64,000 bases of DNA from Rhizobium leguminosarum (lineage in GTDB: Bacteria > Pseudomonadota > Alphaproteobacteria > Rhizobiales > Rhizobiaceae): NCBI RefSeq assembly GCF_002953715.1, contig NZ_CP025013.1, positions 1 through 64,000 on the forward strand, in the 5' to 3' direction. The notes beneath the pieces are model-generated. The model ran no database searches, was not told the DNA's origin, and saw only the letters and a list, made by a program, of their open reading frames with translations. This document shows, one piece after another, positions 26,346 to 35,667 of the stretch (its first letter is position 1; each line of letters opens with the position of its first letter). The position numbers and the translations under genes are program-made.

Positions 26346-26741
26346 TTAAATGCGCCGGTTCAGCTCATCTTCGCTGATCCCAAAGTGGTCGAGAATGATG
26401 CCGACGTTTCGGCGATGAGATTTGAAATAGACGTCGAAGAGATCGCCAAGCAGCGGAACCGTCCCGCCGGCGGCGTCGATCCCGAGATTGACGGCCATGC
26501 GTGCGAGCTTGTGGGTGGGAATGCCGAGGCGTCTTGCCTCATCGATGATGAAAAGACCGATCAGGGATCCGGCAATGTCGCCGACGGCCGGGATAAGGCC
26601 GAGAATTGAGTCGGCGCCGATACGCACGCCGATGACAGGCAATCTGACCGCGGTATCCATCAGGCGCGCTATGCCGACGGCGCGCCGAATTCTTCCAAGT
26701 TCAATGGACGTCAGGTGTTTCGTGGTGGCGGAGGCTGGCAT
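26346..26741 (-). CDS. DUF4112-type small membrane protein
   Basis: A 131-residue protein containing RIRRAVGIARLMDTAVRLP, then GLIPAVGDIAGSLIGLFII, and DLFDVYFKSHRRNV. This matches the DUF4112 family, small predicted membrane proteins of unknown function common in alphaproteobacteria. One or two hydrophobic stretches are visible around residues 45-75 and 90-105. The ATG at 26741 is chosen because AAAGG precedes it, although the frame opens earlier. It is convergent with the ROK kinase, 27 bases away, and probably unrelated to it. Confidence 0.75.
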   Translation of the reverse strand: MPASATTKHLTSIELGRIRRAVGIARLMDTAVRLPVIGVRIGADSILGLIPAVGDIAGSLIGLFIIDEARRLGIPTHKLARMAVNLGIDAAGGTVPLLGDLFDVYFKSHRRNVGIILDHFGISEDELNRRI

Positions 26742-26912
26742 CAGCGACCTTTTAGCGCAAACGACCGTTCCGCCTCCTCGAATGAGGGCGCGGGAAGGAT
26801 GTCGTCGCATTGCTGCGAAATATTCCGACGCAGCGAAAGCCCGGTGCCATCATGATTTTCCATGCCCGTGAAACGCTGCAAACCCGATAAGGTTCGCCCG
26901 CGAAAGCAAGGA

Positions 26913-27986
26913 TCATTTCGCGTCGGGAACCACGACCAGTTTGCCGACGAAGTTCTTCGCCATGAAATCGGTCTGCGCGCGGTGGAATTCCGACAGCGGA
27001 TAGACGCCGCCAACGAGAGGCCGGATTTTCCGGCTTTCGATATAGCCGACGATCCGACGAAAGTCGGCGCGGCTTCCCTGACTCGAGCCGTGCAGTTCCA
27101 GCTGCTTCAGATACATGGTCCGCAAATCGAGCTGAACGACCGGGCCGGCGATGGCGCCGGCTGTCGTGTAGCGGCCTTCGGGGCGCAGGATCTTCAGGAG
27201 ATCGTTGAACAGCGGTCCGCCGACGAGATCGGCGACGACATCGATCGGCTGGCCACGGCTGGCGGAATGGACGGCTTCGACCAGATCGCCCTTGCCGCGG
27301 GTCACCACCGCCTCGGCGCCGATATCGAGCATCGCCGCCTCCTTGCCAGGACCTGCGACCGCGATCGGGATGGCGCCGCGGGCCCGTGCGAGCTGGATGA
27401 TCGCCGAGCCGACGCCACCCGAGGCGCCGGTCACGAGGACGCGTTCGCCGGCGACAAGCCTTGCCCGTTCAACCATGCGTTCGCCGGTCAGATAGGCGCA
27501 GCAGAAGGTGGCGAGTTCGACGTCGGTCAGATCGGTTGCGACGACATGGGCGTTCTCGGCCGGCAGTGCCATGTATTCGGCATAACCGCCGTCGCGGCCA
27601 TGGCCCATGTAATCAATGTCGGCGAGGCTGTCGTCGTCGCGGTTATAGATCGAGAAGTCGACCATGACGCGTTCGCCGATGCGCGCCGGATTAACGCCGG
27701 CGCCGACGCCGACGATATGGCCGACCGTATCTGTGCCCTGAATGCGCGGGAATGTCAGCGTATTGCCTTGCCTGCGCCATGTGGAGACGGCGGACGGGTC
27801 GTCCTCGGTGCCGTAAGCGCCTTGGCGGACCCAGACGTCGGTATTGTTCATGCCGCAGGCCGTGACGCGGATCAGAACCTCGCCGTCCGCGGGTCTCGGG
27901 ACGGGCACCTCCCTGTTATAGACGAGCTTGTCCAACCCGCCATGGCCGGTGAGCAATACGGCCGCCATCGTTTCCGGGATCGTCAT
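26913..27986 (-). CDS. MDR-superfamily alcohol dehydrogenase/quinone oxidoreductase
   Basis: A 357-residue medium-chain dehydrogenase/reductase. The N-terminal GroES-like domain contains VTACGMNNTDVWVRQG, and the NAD(P) site is VLVTGASGGVGSAIIQLA (about 178-195). The set of structural-zinc cysteines is not evident, so it resembles quinone-oxidoreductase-like members more than zinc alcohol dehydrogenases. The frame runs upstream to 28460 through the aminotransferase gene, but the ATG at 27986 fits the family. It is the last gene behind the ectoine-linked aminotransferase (14-base gap), so it is probably co-transcribed. Its role in that pathway is unknown. Confidence 0.85.
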   Translation of the reverse strand: MTIPETMAAVLLTGHGGLDKLVYNREVPVPRPADGEVLIRVTACGMNNTDVWVRQGAYGTEDDPSAVSTWRRQGNTLTFPRIQGTDTVGHIVGVGAGVNPARIGERVMVDFSIYNRDDDSLADIDYMGHGRDGGYAEYMALPAENAHVVATDLTDVELATFCCAYLTGERMVERARLVAGERVLVTGASGGVGSAIIQLARARGAIPIAVAGPGKEAAMLDIGAEAVVTRGKGDLVEAVHSASRGQPIDVVADLVGGPLFNDLLKILRPEGRYTTAGAIAGPVVQLDLRTMYLKQLELHGSSQGSRADFRRIVGYIESRKIRPLVGGVYPLSEFHRAQTDFMAKNFVGKLVVVPDAK

Positions 27987-28000
27987 ACCGCTCTTCTCCC

Positions 28001-29380
28001 TCAGATGTTCTTGAAGACGGTTTCGATCGCATCCGCCGCGGCCTTGACCACGATGTCGGCCTCCTCGCGTGTCAGGCAGAGCGGCGGGGCGAAGCCGAGA
28101 ATGTCGCCTTGCGGCATGGCGCGGCCGATGACCCCTCGTTCGAGGAGGGCGGATGCGACTTGCGGACCGATCTTGCGGCCGGCATCGAAGAACATGCGGT
28201 CGTCCCTGTCCTCGACGAATTCGATTGCCGCCATCAGTCCGTCGCCGCGGACTTCGCCGACGTTGCGGTGGCCGCCGACCGCCTTTGCGAGTTCCGAACG
28301 GAAATAGGCGCCGGTGGTGCCGGCATTCTCGATAATGCCGAGTTCGTCGATCAGTTCGAGATTGGCAATGCCTGCGGCGGCACAGATCGGATGGGCGGAA
28401 TAGGTCCAGCCGTGACCAATCGCCCCCAACTGATCGGAACCCTGCACCAGGACTTGCCACATCTTGTTCGAAACGATCGTGCCGGAAAGGGGAGCGTAAG
28501 CCGAGGTCAGCCCCTTGGCGATGGTGATCAGGTCCGGCTTCATGCCGTAATGATCCGAGCCGAACATCGTGCCGAGACGGCCGAAGCCGGTGACGACTTC
28601 ATCGGCGACGAGCAGGATGTCATATTTGTCGAGCACGGCCTGGATCTTCTGCCAGTAGCTTTTCGGCGGCGGCACGATGCCGCCGGTGCCGAGGATGGGT
28701 TCGCCGATGAAGGCGGCGATCGTTTCCGGGCCTTCGGCGATGATCATCTCCTCGAGCTTGTCGGCGCAATATTGCGAGAACTGCTCCTCGCTCATCGACC
28801 GGTCGGGGCGGCGGAAATAATAGGGTGCTTCGGTGTGCAGCACCGGCGCCCGCGGCAGATCGAAGGCATTATGGAAGAGCGCCAGGCCGGTGAGGCTGCC
28901 GGTCATGACGCCGGAGCCGTGATAACCGCGCCAGCGCGAGATGATCTTCTTCTTTTCCGGACGGCCGAGGATGTTGTTGTAGTACCAGATGAGCTTGATG
29001 TTGGTCTCGTTGGCGTCCGAGCCGGAGAGACCGAAATAGACGCGGCTCATGCCGGCGGGCGCGCGGTCGATGATCATCTTCGACAGCGTAATCGAGGCTT
29101 CCGTGCCGTGGCCGACATAGGCGTGGTAATAGGCGAGGTTCTTCGCCTGTTCGGCGATCGCATCGGCGATCTTCTGGCGGCCGTAGCCGACATTGACGCA
29201 ATAGAGGCCGGCGAATGCGTCGAGGCTTTTGCGGCCTGTCGTGTCGGTGATGTAGACGCCTTCGCCGCCGGCAACGACACGGGTCGGTGTCTCGCCGCGC
29301 GCATGCCCGCCCATATGGGTCGATGGGTGGAAGAAGTGATCGCGGTCCCAGGCGGTGAGTTCGTTGCTTCTGTCGAGCAT
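28001..29380 (-). CDS. doeD: Class III aminotransferase, probable diaminobutyrate transaminase of ectoine catabolism
   Basis: A 459-residue PLP-dependent omega-type transaminase. Motifs in order are GLSGSDANETNIKL, the dyad WRGYHGSG, VADEVVTGFGRLG with the PLP-ring aspartate, and ITIAKGLTSAYAPLSG carrying the Schiff-base lysine at about 287. In ectoine degradation DoeD converts 2,4-diaminobutyrate to aspartate semialdehyde. It lies next to an aldehyde dehydrogenase and an AsnC regulator, divergent from the ehu/eut operon, as in other rhizobia that use ectoine. By sequence alone it could be annotated simply as an omega-amino-acid aminotransferase. Confidence 0.82.
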   Translation of the reverse strand: MLDRSNELTAWDRDHFFHPSTHMGGHARGETPTRVVAGGEGVYITDTTGRKSLDAFAGLYCVNVGYGRQKIADAIAEQAKNLAYYHAYVGHGTEASITLSKMIIDRAPAGMSRVYFGLSGSDANETNIKLIWYYNNILGRPEKKKIISRWRGYHGSGVMTGSLTGLALFHNAFDLPRAPVLHTEAPYYFRRPDRSMSEEQFSQYCADKLEEMIIAEGPETIAAFIGEPILGTGGIVPPPKSYWQKIQAVLDKYDILLVADEVVTGFGRLGTMFGSDHYGMKPDLITIAKGLTSAYAPLSGTIVSNKMWQVLVQGSDQLGAIGHGWTYSAHPICAAAGIANLELIDELGIIENAGTTGAYFRSELAKAVGGHRNVGEVRGDGLMAAIEFVEDRDDRMFFDAGRKIGPQVASALLERGVIGRAMPQGDILGFAPPLCLTREEADIVVKAAADAIETVFKNI

Positions 29381-29409
29381 GTCTAGCCTCTTTCTTGAAA
29401 TGGGGCGGC

Positions 29410-30906
29410 TCAGGCGGCCGTGTCGATGCAGAGATATTTGAGCTCGGTGAAGGCCTCGAGCCCATGGCGTGACCCCTCGCGGCCGAGGCCGGACTGTTTC
29501 CAGCCGCCGAAGGGAATGGGAGCGCCGGTGATCTTCACCCTGTTGACCGCCACCATGCCGTATTCCAGCGCACGGCCGAGCCGCATCTGGCGGGCGCCGT
29601 CTTCTGTGACGATATAGGCGACGAGGCCATATTCGGTATCGTTGGCGCGGGTGATGACCTCTTCTTCCGTGTCGAAAGTGGTAACCGCCGCCACGGGCCC
29701 GAAAGTCTCCTCACGCATGATCAGCGCATCCGCCGGCACATCGGTCAGCAGCGTCGGCTCGTAGAAAAGCCGGCCGGCCTTGTGGCGCTTGCCGCCGGTG
29801 ACGAGCCGCGCGCCATGCGCCAGCGCGTCGGCGACCTGCTCCTCGACCTTGGCGACGGCGCGTTCATGCATCAGCGGCCCGATCTCGGCGCCATCCTCAA
29901 GCCCCGCACCAACCTTCAGTTCGGCAATGCGGTGGGCGAAGGCCTTGACGAAGCCATCGGCGATCCGCCGCTGGACGAAGATGCGGTTGGCAGCAAGGCA
30001 ATCCTGGCCTGATGTGGCAAACTTGGCGTTGACGGCGATCTCGACTGCCTTTGATATGTCGGCGTCATCGAAGATGATCAGCGGGGCGTGGCCGCCGAGT
30101 TCCATCACCAGCCGCTTCAGGGTCGTCGCGCACTGGGCGGCAATCAGCCGTCCGATCCCGGTGGAGCCGGTAAAGCTCATGGCGCGCACGCGGGTGTCGG
30201 TGCACATCCGCCCGACGATCGTTGCGGCATTGCCGGTGACCACGTTGAAGACGCCGGCGGGAATGCCCGCCCGTTCGCCGAGCTCGGCAAGCGCAAGTGC
30301 CGAAAGCGGCGTCTCGGAGGAGGGGTGGGCGACGACCGTACAGCCGGCGGCCAGCGCTGCGGCAGCCTTTCGGGTGAGCATGGCAGAGGGGAAATTCCAG
30401 GGCGTGACGATGCCGACGACGCCGAGCGCCTCGCGCCGAACGATCATTTCCGCACCGGGCAAATGGCTGGTGACGCTCTCGGCGTTCAGCCGTTTGCCTT
30501 CCTCGGCATACCATTCGACGAAGGAGGCGGCGTAATCGATCTCGCCACGCGATTCCGCGATCGGCTTGCCCTGTTCGAGCGTCATGATCAGCGCCAGATC
30601 CTCTTTGGCCGCAAGAATCAGCTCAAACCATTTGCGTAGGATCGCCGCGCGGCTCTGCGGCAGCATCGCGCGCCAACCGGCGAAAGCCTCTGCCGCTGCA
30701 TCGATCGCCACCGCCGTCTCATGGGCGCCAAGGCTTGCAACCCAGGCCAACGTCGTCGATGAGGCGGGATCTGTGACCTCGAAACTTTTCCCTGATTTGC
30801 CGGCGATCCATCGGCCGCCGACATAGGCGAGATCGCGCAGGAGATGACGGTCGCCAAGCCGCGACAGCGCGTCATGATAGGCGGGGCGGGCAAAAACGGC
30901 GGTCAT
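29410..30906 (-). CDS. doeC: NAD(P)-dependent aldehyde dehydrogenase, probable DoeC (succinate/aspartate semialdehyde type)
   Basis: A 498-residue aldehyde dehydrogenase of the GabD-like group: VTPWNFPSAM, FTGSTGIGRLI, the catalytic glutamate in MELGGHAP and the catalytic cysteine in SGQDCLAANR are all present. In the ectoine pathway DoeC oxidises aspartate semialdehyde to aspartate, after the neighbouring transaminase. The second ATG (30906) is preferred because GAGGAG lies 7 bases before it; an ATG at 30912 is too close to that site. The alternative assignment is succinate-semialdehyde dehydrogenase. Confidence 0.82.
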   Translation of the reverse strand: MTAVFARPAYHDALSRLGDRHLLRDLAYVGGRWIAGKSGKSFEVTDPASSTTLAWVASLGAHETAVAIDAAAEAFAGWRAMLPQSRAAILRKWFELILAAKEDLALIMTLEQGKPIAESRGEIDYAASFVEWYAEEGKRLNAESVTSHLPGAEMIVRREALGVVGIVTPWNFPSAMLTRKAAAALAAGCTVVAHPSSETPLSALALAELGERAGIPAGVFNVVTGNAATIVGRMCTDTRVRAMSFTGSTGIGRLIAAQCATTLKRLVMELGGHAPLIIFDDADISKAVEIAVNAKFATSGQDCLAANRIFVQRRIADGFVKAFAHRIAELKVGAGLEDGAEIGPLMHERAVAKVEEQVADALAHGARLVTGGKRHKAGRLFYEPTLLTDVPADALIMREETFGPVAAVTTFDTEEEVITRANDTEYGLVAYIVTEDGARQMRLGRALEYGMVAVNRVKITGAPIPFGGWKQSGLGREGSRHGLEAFTELKYLCIDTAA

Positions 30907-31026
30907 GTCCATTCTCCTCGTGGCGGTTGACGTCAGTCTTCCATAGGAGCGGGCGAGAGATTGTCTGTTGGCGGATGCGAAAAGAGAGAGATGGTCTAAA
31001 GGACGGCGGCCTGGCAGAGAGATTGT

Positions 31027-31524
31027 CTACGGCGCGGTCTGTTCTTCGCCGGCGGCAGTGAAGGAAGAGACCGGAAGGACGGTTTCCTCCTTCACTGTCT
31101 TGGTGACAATGTAGGTGAAGTAGCGGTCGATGCCGAGTTCGCGGTCGAGAAGCCCATCGACCAGCCGCTGATAGGCGTCGATATCGGGTGCGATGATTTT
31201 CAGGATGTAATCAACGCCGCCGCCGACCGACCAGCAGGCAACGATCTCCGGGATTGCGCTGATGGCGCGCTCGAAGCGCTCGAAATCCGCCTGGCGATGG
31301 TTGGCGAGCGTCACTTCCATCATCACGCTGGCGACCGGTGCGATCCGCCGCGGCGCGATGCGCGCGTGATAGCCGGTGATGACGCCCGCCTTTTCGAGCT
31401 TGCGCAGCCGCATCCAGCACGGCGTCGGCGACAGTCCGGCCTTTTCGGCCAGCGCCAGCTTGGTGATGCGGCCGTCGCGCTGGACGGCGTCGAGAATGCG
31501 CAGGTCGATGGCGTCGAGCTTCAT
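31027..31524 (-). CDS. doeX: Lrp/AsnC-family regulator (DoeX-like)
   Basis: A 165-residue Lrp/AsnC regulator with an N-terminal helix-turn-helix (LALAEKAGLSPTPCWMRLRKL, about 23-43) and a RAM ligand-binding domain (SVGGGVDYILKI). AsnC proteins in ectoine clusters (AsnC/DoeX) take part in induction with the MocR regulator. It is transcribed towards the dehydrogenase and aminotransferase genes and away from the MocR gene, sharing a 100-base divergent promoter region with it. The symbol is given by context. Confidence 0.82.
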   Translation of the reverse strand: MKLDAIDLRILDAVQRDGRITKLALAEKAGLSPTPCWMRLRKLEKAGVITGYHARIAPRRIAPVASVMMEVTLANHRQADFERFERAISAIPEIVACWSVGGGVDYILKIIAPDIDAYQRLVDGLLDRELGIDRYFTYIVTKTVKEETVLPVSSFTAAGEEQTAP

Positions 31525-31624
31525 GGTGCCTTCTTAAGAAGAAATCATTTCAAACGCAGGGAAAAGACAATGGGAGCGCATTTTTGCATTGTCAATTGAA
31601 CTGATTTTCAGCAGTGTTGAAATC

Positions 31625-33010
31625 ATGACAAAGTGGCGCCCCGATCCCTCGCAACTTCGCCGTCCGGCCTATCTTTCGCTTGCCGAACAGATCGCAAACG
31701 CGATCACCGACGGCAAGCTCACCGACGGCACACAATTGCCGCCGCATCGCAAGATGGCGGACGATCTGCATCTTTCCGTGCAGACGGTCAGCCGCGCCTA
31801 TGACGAGCTGATCCGCCGGGGGCTGATATCAGGCGAGATCGGGCGCGGCAGCTTCGTTCAGACCAGGCCGCGCGAGCCGGAGCCGCCCTACCTGCCGGAA
31901 CGGCTGGGCGAGGTGATCGATTTGTCGATCCTGAAGCCGGTCTGCGAGCAGATCCATTTGGAAAGGCTGCGGCAAGCCTTTGGCTGGCTTTCGGAAAACC
32001 TGCCTTCCAGCTCGGCCCTTTCGTTCAGGCCGAACATGGTGTTTCCGCGCCACCGCGCAGTCGCCACGGAATGGCTGGCGCGCTGCGGGTTGGAGGTGTC
32101 GCCGCTGAACATCAGCGTGACGAACGGAGCGACATCAGGCATGACGGTGGCCCTGATGAGCGTCGCCCCGCCCGGCTCGACGGTTGCGACCGAAGCGATC
32201 AGCCATCATACGCTCGTTCCGCTCTCCACCTATCTCGGTTTGCACCTGGAAGGGCTGGCGATCGACGAGGAGGGCATGATCCCCGAAGCGCTGGACGAAG
32301 CCTGCCGAAAGGGACCGATCCGGGCCATTTTCCTGCAGCCCTCGGTGATCAACCCGATGGCGGCGCTGATGAGCGCGGAGCGCAGGCAGGCGCTCGCCAC
32401 CGTCGCTGCCAAGCATGATATCGCCATCATCGAAAACGATATTCTCGGCCCGATGGTCGAGGGTCGTGCGCCGCCGATGGCCGCGTTTGCGCCGGACCGG
32501 ACACTCTACGTTACGAGCTTCACGAAAATTACCGTTCCCGGCCTGCGGATCGGCTATCTCACCGCGCCTGACCGCTATGTCGCCGCCGTCGCCAACCGGC
32601 ATCTCGTCTCCAACTGGATGGCGACGCCTGCCATGGCCGAGATCGCCACCCGCTGGGTCAGCGACGGCACGGCGATGGAACTGGTCAACTGGCAGCGCCG
32701 CGCCCTTTTGAGCCGGCACGCGATTGCGGCGGAGATGCTGGCCGGCCTGCCATACCGGGCGCATCCGCAAAGCCTGCACGTCTGGCTGCCGCTCTCCGGC
32801 AACCATACGGAAGACGGGTTCGTATCGCAGGCAAGGCTGCGCGGCGTGGCGATCGCGCCCGGCAAATCGTTCCACACCACCGATCAGGGCTGGACGCCGG
32901 CCGTGCGCATCTCGCTGGGTTCGACAACGGAAAGCGAGTTGCGGACCGGGCTTGGCATCGTCGCCTCATTGGCGCAAGGAAATCCGGAAGAGCTGCTGCT
33001 TGCGATCTGA
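31625..33010 (+). CDS. enuR: MocR/GntR-type regulator EnuR (PLP-binding)
   Basis: A 461-residue fusion of a GntR winged helix (about 16-78, MADDLHLSVQTVSRAYDELI) to an aminotransferase-I-like domain. The PLP lysine is Lys301 in SFTKITVPGLRIGY. This closely matches the position reported for EnuR of ectoine-using bacteria, which senses N-alpha-acetyl-diaminobutyrate and diaminobutyrate through bound PLP. The ATG at 31625 starts the conserved region; the frame also opens at 31589. It sits directly upstream of ehuA and is the presumed repressor of the import and degradation operon. Confidence 0.88.
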   Translation: MTKWRPDPSQLRRPAYLSLAEQIANAITDGKLTDGTQLPPHRKMADDLHLSVQTVSRAYDELIRRGLISGEIGRGSFVQTRPREPEPPYLPERLGEVIDLSILKPVCEQIHLERLRQAFGWLSENLPSSSALSFRPNMVFPRHRAVATEWLARCGLEVSPLNISVTNGATSGMTVALMSVAPPGSTVATEAISHHTLVPLSTYLGLHLEGLAIDEEGMIPEALDEACRKGPIRAIFLQPSVINPMAALMSAERRQALATVAAKHDIAIIENDILGPMVEGRAPPMAAFAPDRTLYVTSFTKITVPGLRIGYLTAPDRYVAAVANRHLVSNWMATPAMAEIATRWVSDGTAMELVNWQRRALLSRHAIAAEMLAGLPYRAHPQSLHVWLPLSGNHTEDGFVSQARLRGVAIAPGKSFHTTDQGWTPAVRISLGSTTESELRTGLGIVASLAQGNPEELLLAI

Positions 33011-33043
33011 TGCCGCTGCCTTGTATTTGAGCGTGCGCAGAAT

Positions 33044-33074
33044 AATTGTCATGATATTATTTTACGAATTGACA
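33044..33074. promoter_or_regulatory. Candidate EnuR-controlled promoter region before ehuA
   Basis: The 122-base enuR-ehuA gap has AT-rich sequence with AATTGTCA (33044-33051) and AATTGACA (33067-33074). The complement of the second element, TGTCAATT, also occurs upstream of enuR at 31590-31597. Shared motifs in both promoters would fit common control, but eight bases can recur by chance. Confidence 0.35.
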
Positions 33075-33132
33075 TGATTTTGATGGGCCGTCATCGTTAG
33101 GACATTGCTTGTCTCAACAGGGAGAGACATGA

Positions 33133-33918
33133 ATGCTTCCGCCCATCATCCGCATCGACAACATCGTCAAGAAATACGGCCCGCTGACCGTGCTCGACGG
33201 CCTGTCGATGAATGTCATGCCGGGCGAGAAGCTGGCGCTGATCGGGCCATCCGGCTCCGGCAAGACGACGATCCTGCGCATTCTGATGACGCTGGAGACG
33301 ATCAGCGGTGGCCATATCGAAGTCGACGGCGAACAGCTCTACCATATGCCTGGTAGCAGTGGGCTGGTGCCGGCCGACGAACGGCATCTGCATCGGATGC
33401 GCGAAAAGATCGGCATGGTGTTTCAGCATTTCAATCTGTTCCCGCATAAATGCGTGCTCGACAACGTGACGCTGGCGCCGATGCTGACGAAAGGCATCAA
33501 GCGGCCGCAGGCCGAAAAGCGAGCGATGGAGCTTCTCGACATGGTCGGCCTGGCCGACAAGGCAAAGAGCGTTCCGGCGCAGCTTTCCGGCGGGCAGAAG
33601 CAGCGCGTCGCCATTGCCCGGGCGCTGGCGCTGTCGCCGAAGATCATGCTGTTCGACGAGGTGACCTCGGCGCTTGACCCGGAACTGGTCGAGGAGGTGC
33701 TGAACGTCATGCGGCGGCTCGCCTCCGAGACCGACATGACCATGCTTCTCGTCACGCATGAGATGGGATTCGCCCATGATTTCGCCGACCGTGTGCTCTT
33801 CTTCGATCGCGGCAAGATCGTCGAGGAAGGCAAGCCGGGCGACATCTTTCGCAATCCGACGCAGGAGAGGACGCAGACCTTCCTGCGCAAGATCATTGCG
33901 GCGGGGCACCGCATCTGA
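33133..33918 (+). CDS. ehuA: EhuA, ectoine/hydroxyectoine ABC importer ATPase
   Basis: A 261-residue polar-amino-acid-type ABC ATPase. It has Walker A GPSGSGKTT (about 37-45), the Q-loop FQHFNLFPHK, the signature LSGGQKQRV, Walker B MLFDEVTSALD and the H-loop LLVTHEMG. It is the first gene of a nine-gene plus-strand run (ehuABCD-eutABCDE) whose order equals the ectoine-utilisation operon known from Sinorhizobium. That order makes ectoine specificity more credible than the protein alone would. The promoter should lie in the gap after enuR. Confidence 0.9.
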   Translation: MLPPIIRIDNIVKKYGPLTVLDGLSMNVMPGEKLALIGPSGSGKTTILRILMTLETISGGHIEVDGEQLYHMPGSSGLVPADERHLHRMREKIGMVFQHFNLFPHKCVLDNVTLAPMLTKGIKRPQAEKRAMELLDMVGLADKAKSVPAQLSGGQKQRVAIARALALSPKIMLFDEVTSALDPELVEEVLNVMRRLASETDMTMLLVTHEMGFAHDFADRVLFFDRGKIVEEGKPGDIFRNPTQERTQTFLRKIIAAGHRI

Positions 33919-33974
33919 CCTCAGACATTGCCCGCAAGAACAAAACTCAAGGAAAATCAGAGGAGTTGGGAACG

Positions 33975-34823
33975 ATGAAAATAAGATATCTTTTGAGCGC
34001 CGCCAGCCTGTCGGTGCTTCTGGTCACAGCGGCCGCCCCGGCCTCCGCCGCCGATGACAAGCTCGAGCAGCTGAAGGAGCAGGGCTTTGCGCGTATCGCC
34101 ATCGCCAACGAGCCACCGTTCACCGCTGTCGGCGCCGATGGCAAGGTGTCCGGGGCTGCACCCGATGTGGCGCGCGCAATCTTCGAAAAGCTGGGCGTCA
34201 AGGAAGTGGTTGCCTCGATCTCGGAATATGGCGCAATGATCCCCGGCCTGCAGGCCGGCCGCCACGACGCGATCACCGCAGGTCTCTTCATGAAGCCCGA
34301 GCGCTGCAATGCCGTCGCCTATTCCGAACCGATCCTTTGCGACGCCGAAGCTTTCGCTCTCAAGAAGGGCAACCCGCTGAAGCTGACGAGCTACAAGGAC
34401 ATCGCCGACAATCCGGACGCCAAGATCGGCGCGCCGGGCGGCGGTACCGAGGAGAAGCTGGCGCTCGAGGCCGGCGTGCCGCGTGATCGCGTCATCGTCG
34501 TTCCGGATGGCCAGAGCGGCATCAAGATGCTGCAGGACGGCCGCATCGACGTCTACTCGCTGCCGGTTCTGTCGATCCACGATCTGATGGCCAAGGCAAA
34601 CGATCCCGATCTCGAGACCGTCGCCCCTGTCGTCAATGCCCCGGTCTATTGCGATGGCGCGGCCTTCCGCAAGCAGGACGTTGCGCTCCGCGACGCCTTC
34701 GATGTCGAGCTGAAGAAGCTGAAGGAATCCGGCGAATTCGCCAAGATCATCGAGCCCTACGGCTTCTCGGCCAAGGCCGCAATGTCGACGAGCCGCGACA
34801 AGCTCTGCGCCGCGGCGAAGTAA
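33975..34823 (+). CDS. ehuB: EhuB, ectoine-binding periplasmic protein
   Basis: A 282-residue family 3 solute-binding protein with a Sec signal peptide (MKIRYLLSAASLSVLLVTAA, cleavage near ASA). The mature part contains IANEPPFTAVG, SEYGAMIPGLQAGRHD and GLFMKPERCNAV. These include the aromatic residues expected for caging the ectoine ring, as described for Sinorhizobium EhuB. The ATG at 33975 follows GGAG; a TTG three codons earlier is less likely. A 180-base gap with a two-hairpin repeat separates it from ehuC. Confidence 0.9.
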   Translation: MKIRYLLSAASLSVLLVTAAAPASAADDKLEQLKEQGFARIAIANEPPFTAVGADGKVSGAAPDVARAIFEKLGVKEVVASISEYGAMIPGLQAGRHDAITAGLFMKPERCNAVAYSEPILCDAEAFALKKGNPLKLTSYKDIADNPDAKIGAPGGGTEEKLALEAGVPRDRVIVVPDGQSGIKMLQDGRIDVYSLPVLSIHDLMAKANDPDLETVAPVVNAPVYCDGAAFRKQDVALRDAFDVELKKLKESGEFAKIIEPYGFSAKAAMSTSRDKLCAAAK

Positions 34824-34880
34824 CAAAGGGTAAGCAGCCGGCCATGCCATCGGCATGACCGGATTGTCCCCGAACGATCT

Positions 34881-34976
34881 CCTAAAGCGCGTCGCGATCT
34901 TTCAGATTCGCTCCTCGCGCTTTAGGTCCTTGTTTTTACGCATGTCGTTATCGCAAAACCGCTGCACAGTTTTGCG
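34881..34976. repeat. Two-hairpin Rhizobium intergenic repeat (RIME-like) between ehuB and ehuC
   Basis: Two strong hairpins occur in tandem. The first pairs CCTAAAGCGCG (34881-34891) with CGCGCTTTAGG (34916-34926), an exact 11-bp stem. The second pairs CGCAAAAC (34952-34959) with GTTTTGCG (34969-34976). The block resembles the dispersed palindromic elements known from Rhizobium genomes. Its position inside the operon suggests a role in mRNA processing or partial termination. Membership of a named repeat family is from memory of the pattern. Confidence 0.7.
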
Positions 34977-35003
34977 CGATATGCTCTAGGAAGCGAGTTG
35001 CCG

Positions 35004-35663
35004 ATGTCCGTATGGTCCGGCTATCTGACACTGATCCTTCAGGGCGCCCTGGTGACGCTCGAACTGACGATCATGGGGTCTGCGCTGGCGCTGGTGATGG
35101 CCTTCCTGGCCGGCCTCGGCCGCCTGTCGCGCTTCTTCGCCGTGCGGGCTCTGGCGACGGCCTATATCGAGTTCTTCCGCGGCACCTCGATCTTCGTCCA
35201 GCTTTTCTGGGTCTATTTCGTGCTGCCTTTTGCGGGCTTGACCCTGACGCCGCTACAGGCGGGCGTGCTGGCGCTCGGGCTGAATGTCGGCGCCTATGCG
35301 GCGGAGGTGGTGCGCGGCGCCGTCAAGGCTGTCGGGCGCGAACAGTCGGAAGCCTGCATCGCGCTCAACCTTTCGCGGTACCAGCGCATGCGCCACGTCA
35401 TCCTGCCGCAGGCGCTGCCGCTGATGCTGCCGACCTTCTGCAACAATGCGATCGAACTCTTGAAGGGCACGGCCGTCGTCTCGCTGATCTCGCTGACGGA
35501 TATGACGTTCCAGGCGCAGGTAGTGCGGGCGCAGACCGGCAATACGCTGGTGCCCTTCGCGACGATCCTCATCCTCTATTTTCTCATGGCCTCGGCGATC
35601 TCCGCGACGATGCGCTGGCTGGAGCGGCGGATGGCGCGCAGCCTCGACGGCATAAGGACCTGA
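35004..35663 (+). CDS. ehuC: EhuC, ectoine ABC importer permease
   Basis: A 219-residue His/Glu/Gln/Arg-opine-type permease. Hydrophobic helices are visible from residue 8 onward, with the family stretch AYIEFFRGTSIFVQLFW and the EAA-like loop EACIALNLSRYQRMRHVILPQ (about 114-134). The ATG at 35004 is chosen because AGGAAG lies about ten bases before it. It is followed 4 bases later by ehuD, with which it forms the membrane channel. Confidence 0.88.
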   Translation: MSVWSGYLTLILQGALVTLELTIMGSALALVMAFLAGLGRLSRFFAVRALATAYIEFFRGTSIFVQLFWVYFVLPFAGLTLTPLQAGVLALGLNVGAYAAEVVRGAVKAVGREQSEACIALNLSRYQRMRHVILPQALPLMLPTFCNNAIELLKGTAVVSLISLTDMTFQAQVVRAQTGNTLVPFATILILYFLMASAISATMRWLERRMARSLDGIRT

Positions 35664-35667
35664 TCAG

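Noticed and set aside
26913..28460. 515-residue dehydrogenase frame
   Set aside because: The first 158 residues are an arginine-rich reading of the aminotransferase gene. The dehydrogenase starts at 27986.
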